NCBI GenBank assembly: GCA_964629575.1 | Contig: CAZVUM010000017.1 | Location: forward strand, 8,752 to 72,751 | Direction of reading: 5' to 3' | From: JAYPWI01 sp964629575 | GTDB taxonomy: Bacteria; Actinomycetota; Acidimicrobiia; Acidimicrobiales; Poriferisodalaceae | Length of the DNA: 64,000 nt | Shown: positions 1 through 8,380 of the stretch, one piece after another | Position numbering within the stretch: the first letter of the stretch is position 1 | Layout: the number at the start of each line of letters is the position of its first letter | The notes under the pieces: generated by a model | What the model was told of the DNA's origin: nothing | Seen by the model: the letters and a program-made list of their open reading frames with translations, nothing else | Databases searched by the model: none | Program-made: the position numbers and the translations under genes

Positions 1-1395
1 CGGGTCCTGATGTCGTCAGACGACGGCGCCTATCGCTGGGACGACCTCACCGCGATGCGCACCAGCACTCAGCCCGAGGTGATGCTGTGGCGCGGGCGGG
101 GCACGGGGGGAAGTTCGTCGGTGAACGGAATGCTGGCCGTGCGACCCGAGGCAGACGACCTCGACCGATGGGCCGCGGCGGGTTGCGACGGCTGGGCCTG
201 GGACGACATGGCGCCCTGGTTCAACCACATCGAGAACGATCTGCTCTACGGGCACGAACCCCATCACGGAGACGCCGGTCCGATCCCGGTCTGGCGACCG
301 ACCCTGGACGGGTGGGCGCAGCTCGAACTGGCGGCGCTCGAAGCCTTCAGCGAGTTGGGTCACCCGTACTGCCCGGACCACAACGCTCCAGGCAGCACCG
401 GAATCGGGCCATACGCCGCCAACATCGAGTTCGACGCCGATGGTGTCGCCAGCCGAGTCTCCGCCAACAGCGCCTACCTCGAAGCGGCGCGCGACCGGCC
501 GAACCTCACGGTCGTGGGAGATGTTCTCGTCGATCGAGTCGAAGTCGAGAACGGCCGCGCTGCAGCAGTGATCGGACGGCAAGGCGGCGGAACGGGCGAT
601 GAGGTCGCCTTCGACGCCGACGAGATCTTGCTCACTGCCGGTTCGCCCTTCTCTCCCGCGATCTTGCTGCGGTCGGGACTCGACCTGCCCGGGCTGGGCC
701 TGTCGGTGAGCGATCACCCCGGCATCGGTGTGCAGATCGTCTACGACGGTGAGCAGGTGCGCCCTCCAACCAACGGTCGCCACATCAACTGCTTCGGCAG
801 ATACAGCTCCGAGCTGGCGGGCGGCGGCGTCAACGACATGGCGATCCTCGCGGGCGCCCACCCGGACCCGCTGCCCAACGGGCGCTACGCCTCACAGGTA
901 CAGATCGCGCTGTGGCAGCCCTTCGGGCGCGGAACGATCGCGCTCCGAGACACCGATCCAGGATCCATGCCGGTGATCGACACCGGGATGCTCGCCGACG
1001 AACGAGACCTCGTGCGCCTCCGAGACGGCTTCAGACGGCTGATGGCCGCCATGGAACACCCGGCTCTCGCGTCGATCCCCGGGCGCAGGTCCTACGGCCG
1101 CGACTCGGTGGTGACCGACGATCTGGCCGAGATCGCCGACCTCGACGACGCCGGCGTCGACCAGCTGCTCCTCGATTCGGTCTACGACACGCAACACATC
1201 GTCGGCGGCTGTCGGATGGGCGCGACGGACGATCCCCAGGCCGTCGTCGCGCCGGACTGTGGGGTGATCGGCGTCGAGGGTCTCCGGGTGATCGACGGCT
1301 CGATCCTGCCGAGCTGCCCGCGGGCGAACACCCACTTCACCGTGTTGGCGATCGCCGAGCGCATGGCAGCCGAGCTGGGAGAATCGCCAACGTGA
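1..1395 (+). CDS. GMC-family FAD oxidoreductase, 5' end cut by window edge
   Basis: The frame is open from base 1, so the gene continues leftwards and the N-terminal FAD-binding GxGxxG segment is missing. The visible part carries the GMC signature RGRGTGGSSSVNGM about 30 residues in. Its C-terminus has the family's active-site block (HIVGGCRMG, then GVEGLRVIDGSILP and PRANTHFTVLAIAERMA) with the catalytic His and Asn. Relatives such as choline dehydrogenase and alcohol oxidases oxidise an alcohol to an aldehyde or ketone with FAD. The substrate cannot be read from the sequence. The stop overlaps the next gene by GTGA, so the two are probably translationally coupled. Confidence 0.9.
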   Translation, partial: RVLMSSDDGAYRWDDLTAMRTSTQPEVMLWRGRGTGGSSSVNGMLAVRPEADDLDRWAAAGCDGWAWDDMAPWFNHIENDLLYGHEPHHGDAGPIPVWRPTLDGWAQLELAALEAFSELGHPYCPDHNAPGSTGIGPYAANIEFDADGVASRVSANSAYLEAARDRPNLTVVGDVLVDRVEVENGRAAAVIGRQGGGTGDEVAFDADEILLTAGSPFSPAILLRSGLDLPGLGLSVSDHPGIGVQIVYDGEQVRPPTNGRHINCFGRYSSELAGGGVNDMAILAGAHPDPLPNGRYASQVQIALWQPFGRGTIALRDTDPGSMPVIDTGMLADERDLVRLRDGFRRLMAAMEHPALASIPGRRSYGRDSVVTDDLAEIADLDDAGVDQLLLDSVYDTQHIVGGCRMGATDDPQAVVAPDCGVIGVEGLRVIDGSILPSCPRANTHFTVLAIAERMAAELGESPT

Positions 1396-2192
1396 GCACC
1401 GACGTCGAACTACTGAGCGACGACGTCGTCGAGGCCTACCTTGCCCGAATCGGGCTGCGTCTCGATGAGATCACCGTCGACCACGATGGACTCGCGCTGC
1501 TGCAGTACTCGCACCTCGTGTCCGTGCCGTTCACCAACCTCGACGTCTTCGAGCGCGAGCCCGTCTCCACCGCACTCGAGTGGTCACTGCCCGCCGTGAT
1601 CCAAGGCCGGGGCGGGTGGTGCTTCGTCCTCAACGGGGCGTTCGCCTCGCTTCTGCGGTCCCTGGGGTTCGACGTAACGATCTATGGCGCGCTCGTGACG
1701 ATGGGCGGAACCGGCGACATCTCTCCCATGGACGACCACATGTGCCTTCGCGTCGACCTCGACGAGTCGTGGCTCGTGGACGTCGGCTTCGGCGAATCGT
1801 TCACCCGGCCGCTGGCGCTCGCCAACGACGAGCCGGTGTTCGATGCCGCGGCAGGGCGCCGCTTCAGACTCACCACCCTCGAGAAAGGGCGACGCCAGCT
1901 CGAATCCGAGCAGGCCGAGGGCACGGGCACCGCCTGGCGCGACGACTACGCCTTCGAGGAGGTGGGCCGCGACCTCGCCTACTTCACACCGGCCAACGAC
2001 TATCTGGCGAACAATCCCGACCTTCCCTGGACCCAGAAGCGCTTCTCGACCGTTCTCACCGAGAGCGGACGCACCACGGTTCTCGCGGACCGGGTGAAGT
2101 TCTCACCGGTCGGCACGGCCGAATACGTGGAGACGATCGACGACGCCGCCTGGGAAGCGGCGCGGCGCCGCTACACACCGACGCCAGGGTGA
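1392..2192 (+). CDS. Arylamine N-acetyltransferase (NAT family)
   Basis: 266 residues from a GTG that overlaps the GMC stop codon. The Cys-His-Asp triad of arylamine N-acetyltransferases is visible: Cys77 in RGGWCFVLN, His116 in MDDHMCLRV and Asp130 in WLVDVGFGES. The usual motif is RGGxCxExN; here the Glu position is replaced (CFVLN), a small departure. Enzymes of this family move an acetyl or acyl group from CoA to an aromatic amine or hydrazine; some actinobacterial members act in sterol catabolism or in amide-forming steps of secondary metabolism. Coupling to the GMC oxidoreductase suggests a shared small-molecule pathway, but that is inference. Confidence 0.9.
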   Translation: MSTDVELLSDDVVEAYLARIGLRLDEITVDHDGLALLQYSHLVSVPFTNLDVFEREPVSTALEWSLPAVIQGRGGWCFVLNGAFASLLRSLGFDVTIYGALVTMGGTGDISPMDDHMCLRVDLDESWLVDVGFGESFTRPLALANDEPVFDAAAGRRFRLTTLEKGRRQLESEQAEGTGTAWRDDYAFEEVGRDLAYFTPANDYLANNPDLPWTQKRFSTVLTESGRTTVLADRVKFSPVGTAEYVETIDDAAWEAARRRYTPTPG

Positions 2193-2205
2193 AACGCCAC
2201 GCGGG

Positions 2206-3753
2206 CTAGCGATCGCGCAACTCGCGGCGGAGGATCTTGCCGGCGGCGCTCTTGGGAATGGCGTCGATGAGCTCCATCAGGCGGACCTGCTTGTAGCTCA
2301 CGAGGTGCTCACCAACGAGCTCCTGAATCTCTTCGAGGGTGACGGTCTGGCCTTCGACGGGCACGACAAAGGCCTTGGGGAGCTCGCCTGCCTCGTCGTC
2401 GGCAATGCCGATCACACAGACGTCCGCGACCTTGGGGTGGGCGATAATGATCGCCTCGAGCTCGGCCGGCGGGACCTGGAAGCCCTTGTACTTGATGAGC
2501 TCCTTGAGCCGATCGACGATCGACACGTGCTGGTGTTCGTCGATGATGGCGATGTCGCCTGTGTGGAGCCAGCCGTCTGCGTCGATCGTCTCGGCTGTCG
2601 CTTCGGCGTTGTTGAGGTAGCCGGTCATCACCTGCGGGCCACGCACCCACAGCTCGCCGCGCTCGCCGAGTCCCTTGTCCTCGCCGGTGTCCGGATCGAC
2701 GAGCCGACACTCGGTGTTGGAGGCGGTCACGCCACTCGTGCCTGGGCGATAGTCACCCTCCGGCGTGAGGTGGCTGACCGGGCTGAGCTCGGTCATCCCA
2801 TAGCCCTGAACGACCTCACAACCGACCCGCTTGGCCGCCTCTTCGGCCAACTCGGCGCCGAGCGGGGCCGCCCCCGAGAAGATCTGCTTCACGGTGCTCA
2901 GGTCGTACTGGTCGACGATCGGCGCCTTGGCCAGCCCGAGAATCATGGGCGGAACCGCGAAGAAGCGCGTGATGCCGTAGTTCTGCACGGCCTCGAGGGC
3001 CTCCACCATGTCGAAACGTGGCATCGAGACCACGGTCACGCCGTTGGCGAGCAGGCCGTTCATCAGCACCTGCATCCCGTAGATGTGGAAGAAGGGCAGC
3101 GCGGCGAGCGCCACCTCGTCGTCGCCGTAGAAGATGGCGTGCTTGCACTGCTCGATGTTCGCCACCAGATTGCGGTGCGAGAGCATCACGCCCTTGGGCA
3201 ATCCGGTCGTGCCCGAGCTGTAGGGCAGCACAACGGTGGAGTCGAGGTCCACCTCCACCTGGCCGATCGGGTCGCCCAGGAACTCGAGGTGCGAGGAGGC
3301 TCCGTCCTGGGCCTCGCCGAGAACCACCACCTCCTCGACCGCGGTTCCTTCGGCGGCCTCGAGGGCCACGGGCAAGAACATCGGGATGGTGACGAGGATC
3401 GAGGCTCCGGCGTCCTGGAGCTGGAACCGAACCTCGGTTGCGCCGTAGGTGGGGTTGATGGTGGTGACAGCGCCGCCCGCCGTGGCCACACCGTGGAAGA
3501 TGATGGCGTACTCGGGAATGTTCGGCGCCATGAGGCCGAGAACCGACCCCGGCCCGAACCCACGGGCAGACAGGCCGCCGGCCAGCGAGGCGATGGCCCC
3601 GCTGAGCTGGGCAAAGGTGTATTCGCTACCACCACCGGCGTCGCGGATGGCCACGCGGTCGGCCAACTCGTCCGCCCGGCGGAGAACGTGCTGGGTGATG
3701 GTGACGTCGGGAATCTCGACGTCGGGGAGAGGACTGGTGTGGATGATGCTCAC
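2206..3753 (-). CDS. Acyl/aryl-CoA synthetase of the 4-coumarate-CoA ligase type
   Basis: About 515 residues, typical for the ANL adenylate-forming superfamily. Motifs in order are the P-loop-like YSSGTTGLPKGVMLSHRN, the YGMTELSP block, GWLHTGDIA, the hinge region VDRLKELIKYKGFQVPPAELE, and the C-terminal PKSAAGKILRREL with the catalytic Lys. The enzyme would adenylate a carboxylic acid with ATP and transfer it to CoA. I chose the GTG giving VSIIHTSPLPDVEIPDVTI; a GTG 24 bases upstream (3777) is possible. It runs convergent to the NAT gene with 13 bases between them. The chain may be phenylpropanoid or fatty; the sequence alone does not decide. Confidence 0.88.
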   Translation of the reverse strand: MSIIHTSPLPDVEIPDVTITQHVLRRADELADRVAIRDAGGGSEYTFAQLSGAIASLAGGLSARGFGPGSVLGLMAPNIPEYAIIFHGVATAGGAVTTINPTYGATEVRFQLQDAGASILVTIPMFLPVALEAAEGTAVEEVVVLGEAQDGASSHLEFLGDPIGQVEVDLDSTVVLPYSSGTTGLPKGVMLSHRNLVANIEQCKHAIFYGDDEVALAALPFFHIYGMQVLMNGLLANGVTVVSMPRFDMVEALEAVQNYGITRFFAVPPMILGLAKAPIVDQYDLSTVKQIFSGAAPLGAELAEEAAKRVGCEVVQGYGMTELSPVSHLTPEGDYRPGTSGVTASNTECRLVDPDTGEDKGLGERGELWVRGPQVMTGYLNNAEATAETIDADGWLHTGDIAIIDEHQHVSIVDRLKELIKYKGFQVPPAELEAIIIAHPKVADVCVIGIADDEAGELPKAFVVPVEGQTVTLEEIQELVGEHLVSYKQVRLMELIDAIPKSAAGKILRRELRDR

Positions 3754-3879
3754 GTCGTGAAGGCTACTGAGCCGCACGAGAAGCGAGGAGCGCAGCGACG
3801 AACGGATCGAAGGCGACCAGAGAGGACTGAGCCGGTCGGCCTATCCTGAACGCCCACCGACGAACGCGGGAGACACCTC

Positions 3880-4050
3880 ATGGGATTGTTCGACAAAGCG
3901 AAGAAGCTCGCCGAGGACAACTCGGACAAGCTCGAAGACGCCATCGACAAGGCTGCCGACATCGCCGACGACAAGACCGGTGGCGACCACACGGACAAGA
4001 TCGAGGCCGCCGCCGACAAGGCGAAGGATCTCATCGACGGCGACAGCTGA
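3880..4050 (+). CDS. Small MT0933-like antitoxin-family protein
   Basis: A 56-residue, highly charged, Lys/Asp/Ala-rich protein starting MGLFDKAKKLAEDNSDKLED. The pattern MG(L)FDKAK..A, ..D.A.DKAGD/ADIADDKTGG..., DK.E.AADKAKDLI matches the short family annotated MT0933-like antitoxin (Rv0909 type) in mycobacteria and other actinobacteria. It is predicted as amphipathic helix throughout. No toxin-like gene lies next to it: the left neighbour is the divergent CoA ligase and the right neighbour is the thioredoxin-fold protein. Many members are orphans, so a toxin-antitoxin role is doubtful. The gene is short but has convincing codon use. Confidence 0.7.
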   Translation: MGLFDKAKKLAEDNSDKLEDAIDKAADIADDKTGGDHTDKIEAAADKAKDLIDGDS

Positions 4051-4081
4051 GCGAGGCCGGCGGCCTCACTAGCCTGCTGCC

Positions 4082-5518
4082 ATGCCCACACTCCCCGACG
4101 GCCTGGTGGCCTTCGTCAAGAAGGACTGCCCGACCTGCGAACTGGTGGGGCCCGTCCTCGCGCAGCTGCAAGCGGGCGACACGCCGCTCACCGTCTACAC
4201 CCAGGATGTCCCCGGCTTCCCAGAGGAGGTCGAGGGTGTGGTGGACGACACGTCGCTCGAGGTGAGCTGGCACCACGACATCGAGACCGTGCCCACGCTG
4301 CTGCGCGTCGACGCGGGCGCGGAGGATGACCGGATCGTCGGGTGGAGCCGCGACCACTGGGAGACGTTCACCGGCCAGGCCGGGCTCGGTGGCGACCTCC
4401 CCGACATGCGTCCGGGGTGTGGTTCGCTGAGCGTCGATCCCAACCTGGTGGACCAGCTGGCCGCGCGCTTCGGAGGTTCGGCGATCAGCTCACGCCGCGT
4501 CGAGGTGGCGACCCTCGAAGACGAGATCGAAGCGATGTTCGACCGCGGATGGTCGGACGGCCTCCCGCTGGTGCCGCCCACCGAAGCGCGGGTGCTGCGG
4601 ATGCTCGAGGGCACTACGCGGGCTCCTGACGAGGTGGTCGCGGTCGTTCCCCCGGACCTCGTCGAGTGCACGGTCGAAAAGGTCGCGATCAACGCCGTCA
4701 TGGCGGGCTGTCGCCCGGAATACCTCCCGGTCGTGCTCGCCGCGGTCGAAGCAGCGTGCAGCGATTCGTTCAACATGCACGGCGTGTTGGCCACCACCAT
4801 GAATTGCGGCCCGATCCTCGTGGTCAACGGTCCCATCGCCAAGGCCATCGGCATGAACGCGGCAGGCAACGTTCTCGGGCAGGGCAACCGGGCGAATATG
4901 ACGATCGGCCGTGCGTTGCAGTTGGTGATCCGCAACGTCGGCGGCGGACGCCCCCAAGAGGTCGACCGTAGCGCTCACGGAGCGCCCAGCAAGCTCGGAC
5001 TGTGCTTCGCCGAGCTCGAAGACGCGAGCCAGTGGAGCACGCTCGCCGAAGAGCGAGGCATCGCGGCGGGGACCAACGCGGTCACCGTGTTCGCCGGGCA
5101 GGGCCCCACGCCCATCGTCGATCAGTTGAGCAGGGACGCCGACTCTCTGGTGCGTACCTTCGCAGCGTGTCTGGCCCCCACCTTTCACCCCAAGCTCGTG
5201 ATGGGCTTCGATTCGATGCTGGTGATCGGCCCCGAACACATGCGGGTTTACGAGCAAGCCGGCTGGGATAAGACCCGCTTCAGGGCCGAACTCGACGCGC
5301 TCCTGGTACGCCCAGGCGCCGAGCTCGTGCGAGGCGCGGGCGGCATCCTCGAAGGCATCCCCGAGGCGTTGAAGGACGCCGATGTGCCCAAGTTCCGGCC
5401 GGGAGTACCCTTGATCGTGCACGCAGGGGGCGACGCGGGGTTGTTCTCGGCGATCCTGTCCGGCTGGGTGGCCGGCGACAAGGGCAGCGAGCCCACCACA
5501 CTGGAAATCCAGCTATGA
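4082..5518 (+). CDS. Thioredoxin-fold protein with large conserved C-terminal domain, partner of the UGSC selenoprotein
   Basis: 478 residues. The first ~110 form a thioredoxin-like domain with an N-terminal redox CPTC motif (Cys16, Cys19) and the cis-Pro segment ETVPTLLRV. The remaining ~350 residues are a conserved region I cannot name with confidence. It begins near DGLPLVPPTEARVLRML and contains CTVEKVAINAVMAGCRPEYLP, the NMHGVLATTMNCGP block and GNVLGQGNRANMTIGRALQL. The stop overlaps the start of the selenoprotein by ATGA, so the pair is almost certainly co-translated. A thiol-disulfide shuttle serving the neighbouring selenocysteine centre is a reasonable inference; the chemistry of the large domain is unknown. 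Confidence 0.7.
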   Translation: MPTLPDGLVAFVKKDCPTCELVGPVLAQLQAGDTPLTVYTQDVPGFPEEVEGVVDDTSLEVSWHHDIETVPTLLRVDAGAEDDRIVGWSRDHWETFTGQAGLGGDLPDMRPGCGSLSVDPNLVDQLAARFGGSAISSRRVEVATLEDEIEAMFDRGWSDGLPLVPPTEARVLRMLEGTTRAPDEVVAVVPPDLVECTVEKVAINAVMAGCRPEYLPVVLAAVEAACSDSFNMHGVLATTMNCGPILVVNGPIAKAIGMNAAGNVLGQGNRANMTIGRALQLVIRNVGGGRPQEVDRSAHGAPSKLGLCFAELEDASQWSTLAEERGIAAGTNAVTVFAGQGPTPIVDQLSRDADSLVRTFAACLAPTFHPKLVMGFDSMLVIGPEHMRVYEQAGWDKTRFRAELDALLVRPGAELVRGAGGILEGIPEALKDADVPKFRPGVPLIVHAGGDAGLFSAILSGWVAGDKGSEPTTLEIQL

Positions 5519-6048
5519 CACATGATTCAGCCATGACACAGGTTCTCGTCGATCCGACCAGCGAGCTGGCGCCCGCGTCGATCGACCGCACGGCGCGCCC
5601 AGAAGGGCTCGAAGGGCTCACGGTCGGCCTTCTCGACATCTCCAAACCGCGGGGCGACATCTTCCTCGACCGAGTCGAGGAGCTGCTCACAGAGCGCGGC
5701 ATGAACGTGAAGCGCTACATGAAGCCGACCTTCTCCAAGCCTGCGCCTGTGGATCTGCGCCACGAGATCGCCGAGCACTGTCACGTGGTGATCGAAGCGC
5801 TCGCCGATTGAGGCAGCTGCACGTCGTGCAGTGTGCACGACATCACCGATCTCGAGCGTCGGGGGATCCCCGGGGTCTTCGTCGCATCCGACGTGTTCGT
5901 CGATGCGGCAGCGAGCCAGGCCAAAGCGCTCGGCTTCGATCCTGCGTCGGTCTTCGTGGAGCATCCGATCCAGGACCGAACCGATGACGAGATGCGGGTG
6001 ATCGCCGAGCGCGTCGTCGACGACGTGCTCGTCGCGCTCCAGAGCTGA
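5515..6048 (+). CDS. UGSC-family selenoprotein; in-frame TGA at 5809-5811 read as selenocysteine
   Basis: Two open stretches in one frame (5515-5808 and 5812-6048) are separated only by TGA, and translation through it gives ALAD-U-GSCTSCSVHDITDLERRGIPGVF. U-G-S-C is the defining redox motif of the UGSC family of (seleno)proteins, with Sec at residue 99, Cys102 and a further Cys105. Sequence similarity to the family continues smoothly on both sides (GLLDISKPRGDIFLDRVEELL before; GVFVASDVFVDAAASQAKALG after), which argues against a nonsense mutation. A bSECIS-like hairpin follows the TGA. The start may be 5515 or the Met codon at 5533. The natural stop is TGA at 6046-6048. The selA, selB, selC and selD genes needed for insertion are not in this window. 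Substrate unknown; probably a thiol/selenol reductase. Confidence 0.85.
5812..5841 (+). promoter_or_regulatory. Candidate bacterial SECIS element
   Basis: Just after the in-frame TGA is a perfect 8-bp stem, GTCGTGCA (5823-5830) with TGCACGAC (5834-5841), closed by the loop GTG (5831-5833). The loop's first base is G and lies 19 nt after the TGA. Bacterial SECIS models expect a small apical loop with G in its first two positions about 16-37 nt from the UGA, bound by SelB. An overlapping alternative stem (5817-5822 with 5826-5831) has its loop only 11 nt away and fits less well. Confidence 0.65.
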
Positions 6049-6117
6049 AGGCCACACCCAACACTCAACAGTCCGACTGAACATCCGATCGGGAGAGCGG
6101 CAGTCTCTGATTCGGGT

Positions 6118-8211
6118 GTGACAATGGATGCACAAAACCTCGACACCATGTGGATCCTCATCTCCACGGGTCTCGTCTTCGCGATGCAGGCCGGCTTCTT
6201 GTTCCTCGAAACCGGCCTGGTTCGAACGAAGAACTACATCAACGTGGCGGTGAAGAACATCGTCGACATCGGCTTCGCCATCATGCTGTTCTGGCTGATC
6301 GGCTACAGCCTGATGTTCGGCGAGGTCGGCAACGGCTGGTGGGGCGGCCTCTCGTTCGCTCCCAGCTTCGGTGGCGACGGCGCCACGATGGCCTTCTTCA
6401 TGTTCCAGGCCGCGTTCGCCGGCACGTCGGTCACCATCATCTCGGGCGCCGCCGCTGAGCGCCTCAAGTTCGAGGCGTACCTGCTCATCATCACCGTCAT
6501 GGCCGTCGTCTACCCCATCGCCGGGCACTGGGTGTGGGGCGGCGGCTGGCTGGCAGCGAGGGGCTTCGTCGACTTCGCCGGCTCCACGGTTGTGCACTCG
6601 ATGGGCGGCTGGGCGGCTCTCGCGACCATCGTCGTGGTCGGACCACGCGCGGCAACAATCGGCAAGGACGGGAAGTTCAAGGCCATCACACCATCGAACC
6701 TGCCGATGTCGATCTTCGGCGTGCTCGTGCTGTGGCTGGGATGGATCGGGTTCAACGGCGGGAGTGTTCTCGCTTTCGACGAGACGGTCGCACCGGTGGT
6801 CTTCATGACGATGATCGGTGCGTCGTCTGGCCTCTGCGCCGCCGTGATCGTCTCCTACGTCCGCGACGGATACGCCAACCCGACGGCGCCGATGAACGGC
6901 GCGCTCGGGGGCCTCGTCGCGGTCACCGCCGGAGCGCACGCGTTCTCGCCGGGCGGCGCGTTCATCAGCGGCATGATCGGCGGCGTCCTCGTTTTGTTCG
7001 TCGAGGCGGCGATGCAGAAACGGCACCTCGACGATGCGGTCGCAGCTGTTCCCGTGCACCTCGGCGCGGGCATCTGGGGCACCCTCGCCGTGGGGATCTT
7101 CGGCGATCTGGAGACGATGGGTACCGGCCTCAGCCGCGGCGGTCAGATCACAGCGCAGCTCATCGGCATCGCAGCATTCGGCGTCTTTGGCTTCGGGGTC
7201 ACGTTCGCGGTGCTCAAAGCCTTCCACTCGATGTATGGCTTGCGCGTGAGCGAGCAGGACGAGGCGACGGGCCTCAACGAGGCCGAGCACCGCGTCTCCA
7301 GCGAGCTGTCGGACATCCTCGGCGACCTCCAATCGACGGCGCTCGGATCGGTGACCCGTACCTCCGAACGACTCGCCACCTCTGTCGAAGGGCTGGCCGA
7401 GCGAAGCGACGGCCTCGCGAGCGAACTCAACCAGACCGCAGACGCGGCGGCGCTCATGAAAACGAGCCTCGACCGCTCATCGGGTGACGCTCGCGAGCTC
7501 CTCGACATCAGCGAGCGAGCCGCATCGACGATGCAGGACATGCTCCACAAGTTCGCCGTCACGGTGGATGCAGCACAGTCGGCCGACCGCACCTCGGCCG
7601 AGTCGGCCAACCAGGCCAAGGACGGCGGCAACGAGTTGATCGAGCGGATCGTGGGCATCACCGAACGCTCGGAGGACATCGAGCGCCTCGTCGGACTCAT
7701 CGAGCGCATCGCTGGCAAGACCAACCTCCTGGCCCTCAACGCCAGCATCGAGGCCGCGCAGGCCGGCGACGCAGGCCGCGGATTCGCCGTGGTGGCCGAA
7801 GAGGTGAAGCAGCTGGCGGTCGAGACCCTCGACACGCTCGCCGAGGTGCGCCACACCGTCGAAGTGGTGAGAACCGACACCTCCGACACGGCAGATCTTG
7901 CCAACCGGGTCCTTTCGGGCATCCAGCAGCTCGCCACCTCGACGTCTGAGAGCGTCAGCAAGGCGGCCGAACTGGCGCGCGCCGAAGGGTCGCGGGTGCA
8001 AGAGCTCGCCGGCTCGTTCGACTCGATGGCCAGCACGGCCCGCACCATGTCGTCGATGCTCGAGGCCGACGCCACCAGGGCATCAGACGTCGCCGAGGCC
8101 GTGGGGTCGGTGGACGAGCTCGCCAGTGAGATGCGCTCGACGAGCACCGAGTTGCGAGCCGACGCGGAGGAGGCGCTCGGAGCGCTGTCCTCGCTCGGCG
8201 ATCAGGTGTGA
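6118..8211 (+). CDS. Ammonium transporter fused to a methyl-accepting chemotaxis domain (Amt-MCP)
   Basis: 697 residues from GTG (an ATG two codons later is an equal candidate). Residues ~1-385 are a complete Amt/MEP/Rh channel with many hydrophobic segments. The conserved FAGTSVTIISGAAAERLKF block, the Asp of FVDFAGSTVVHSMGGW and both pore histidines (in TVVHSMGG and in VPVHLGAGIWGT) are present, so it may be a working transporter. Residues ~400-697 are a soluble coiled coil with the MCP hairpin tip IAGKTNLLALNASIEAAQAG (about 528-550) that docks CheA and CheW. There is no HAMP domain. The gene stands alone, 69 bases after the selenoprotein and 169 bases before the flagellar operon. Likely role: couples ammonium binding or transport to taxis. 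Confidence 0.92.
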   Translation: MTMDAQNLDTMWILISTGLVFAMQAGFLFLETGLVRTKNYINVAVKNIVDIGFAIMLFWLIGYSLMFGEVGNGWWGGLSFAPSFGGDGATMAFFMFQAAFAGTSVTIISGAAAERLKFEAYLLIITVMAVVYPIAGHWVWGGGWLAARGFVDFAGSTVVHSMGGWAALATIVVVGPRAATIGKDGKFKAITPSNLPMSIFGVLVLWLGWIGFNGGSVLAFDETVAPVVFMTMIGASSGLCAAVIVSYVRDGYANPTAPMNGALGGLVAVTAGAHAFSPGGAFISGMIGGVLVLFVEAAMQKRHLDDAVAAVPVHLGAGIWGTLAVGIFGDLETMGTGLSRGGQITAQLIGIAAFGVFGFGVTFAVLKAFHSMYGLRVSEQDEATGLNEAEHRVSSELSDILGDLQSTALGSVTRTSERLATSVEGLAERSDGLASELNQTADAAALMKTSLDRSSGDARELLDISERAASTMQDMLHKFAVTVDAAQSADRTSAESANQAKDGGNELIERIVGITERSEDIERLVGLIERIAGKTNLLALNASIEAAQAGDAGRGFAVVAEEVKQLAVETLDTLAEVRHTVEVVRTDTSDTADLANRVLSGIQQLATSTSESVSKAAELARAEGSRVQELAGSFDSMASTARTMSSMLEADATRASDVAEAVGSVDELASEMRSTSTELRADAEEALGALSSLGDQV

Positions 8212-8231
8212 GCACGACACTCGCGTAGCTA

Positions 8232-8362
8232 AAGCCCGGCGGCCCACCGTCGACAGGGCTTGTGACAACACAGAACGGATTCGCTTCGGCACACGGATGT
8301 TCCGCTCGAAAGAGCGGCTCATTGGTGTGCCTGCGTGCTTTTGCCATGACCCCTGAACGCAG
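8232..8362 (+). promoter_or_regulatory. Structured leader of the fliJ operon with a CsrA-like site
   Basis: The 169 bases between the Amt-MCP stop and fliJ hold three successive stem-loops: AAGCCC/GGGCTT (8232-8261), a long hairpin (8288-8331) and CTGCGT/ACGCAG (8331-8362). The long hairpin pairs GGCACAC with GTGTGCC, then GATG with CATT, then CCGCTC with GAGCGG, capped by GAAA. Its 5' strand contains ACACGGATGTT (8291-8301), the same 11-mer found in the fliC2 leader and close to the CsrA consensus ACARGGAUGU. A bare TTTT (8339-8342) after the hairpin also allows it to be the Amt-MCP terminator. Function is inferred. Confidence 0.4.
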
Positions 8363-8380
8363 CGCAACAGGCCGAGCGTC

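Noticed and set aside
5809..5811. In-frame stop as a pseudogene or as two separate genes
   Set aside because: Both halves match one family without a gap, the TGA sits at the known Sec position, and a SECIS-like hairpin follows.
5817..5831. Alternative hairpin CTGCAC-GTC-GTGCAG as the SECIS
   Set aside because: Its loop is only 11 nt from the TGA and its stem is shorter; the 5823-5841 hairpin fits the bSECIS model better.
8232..8362. c-di-GMP-I (GEMM) riboswitch
   Set aside because: A GAAA-capped stem is present, but the order of elements is wrong and the conserved core around the ligand is not found.
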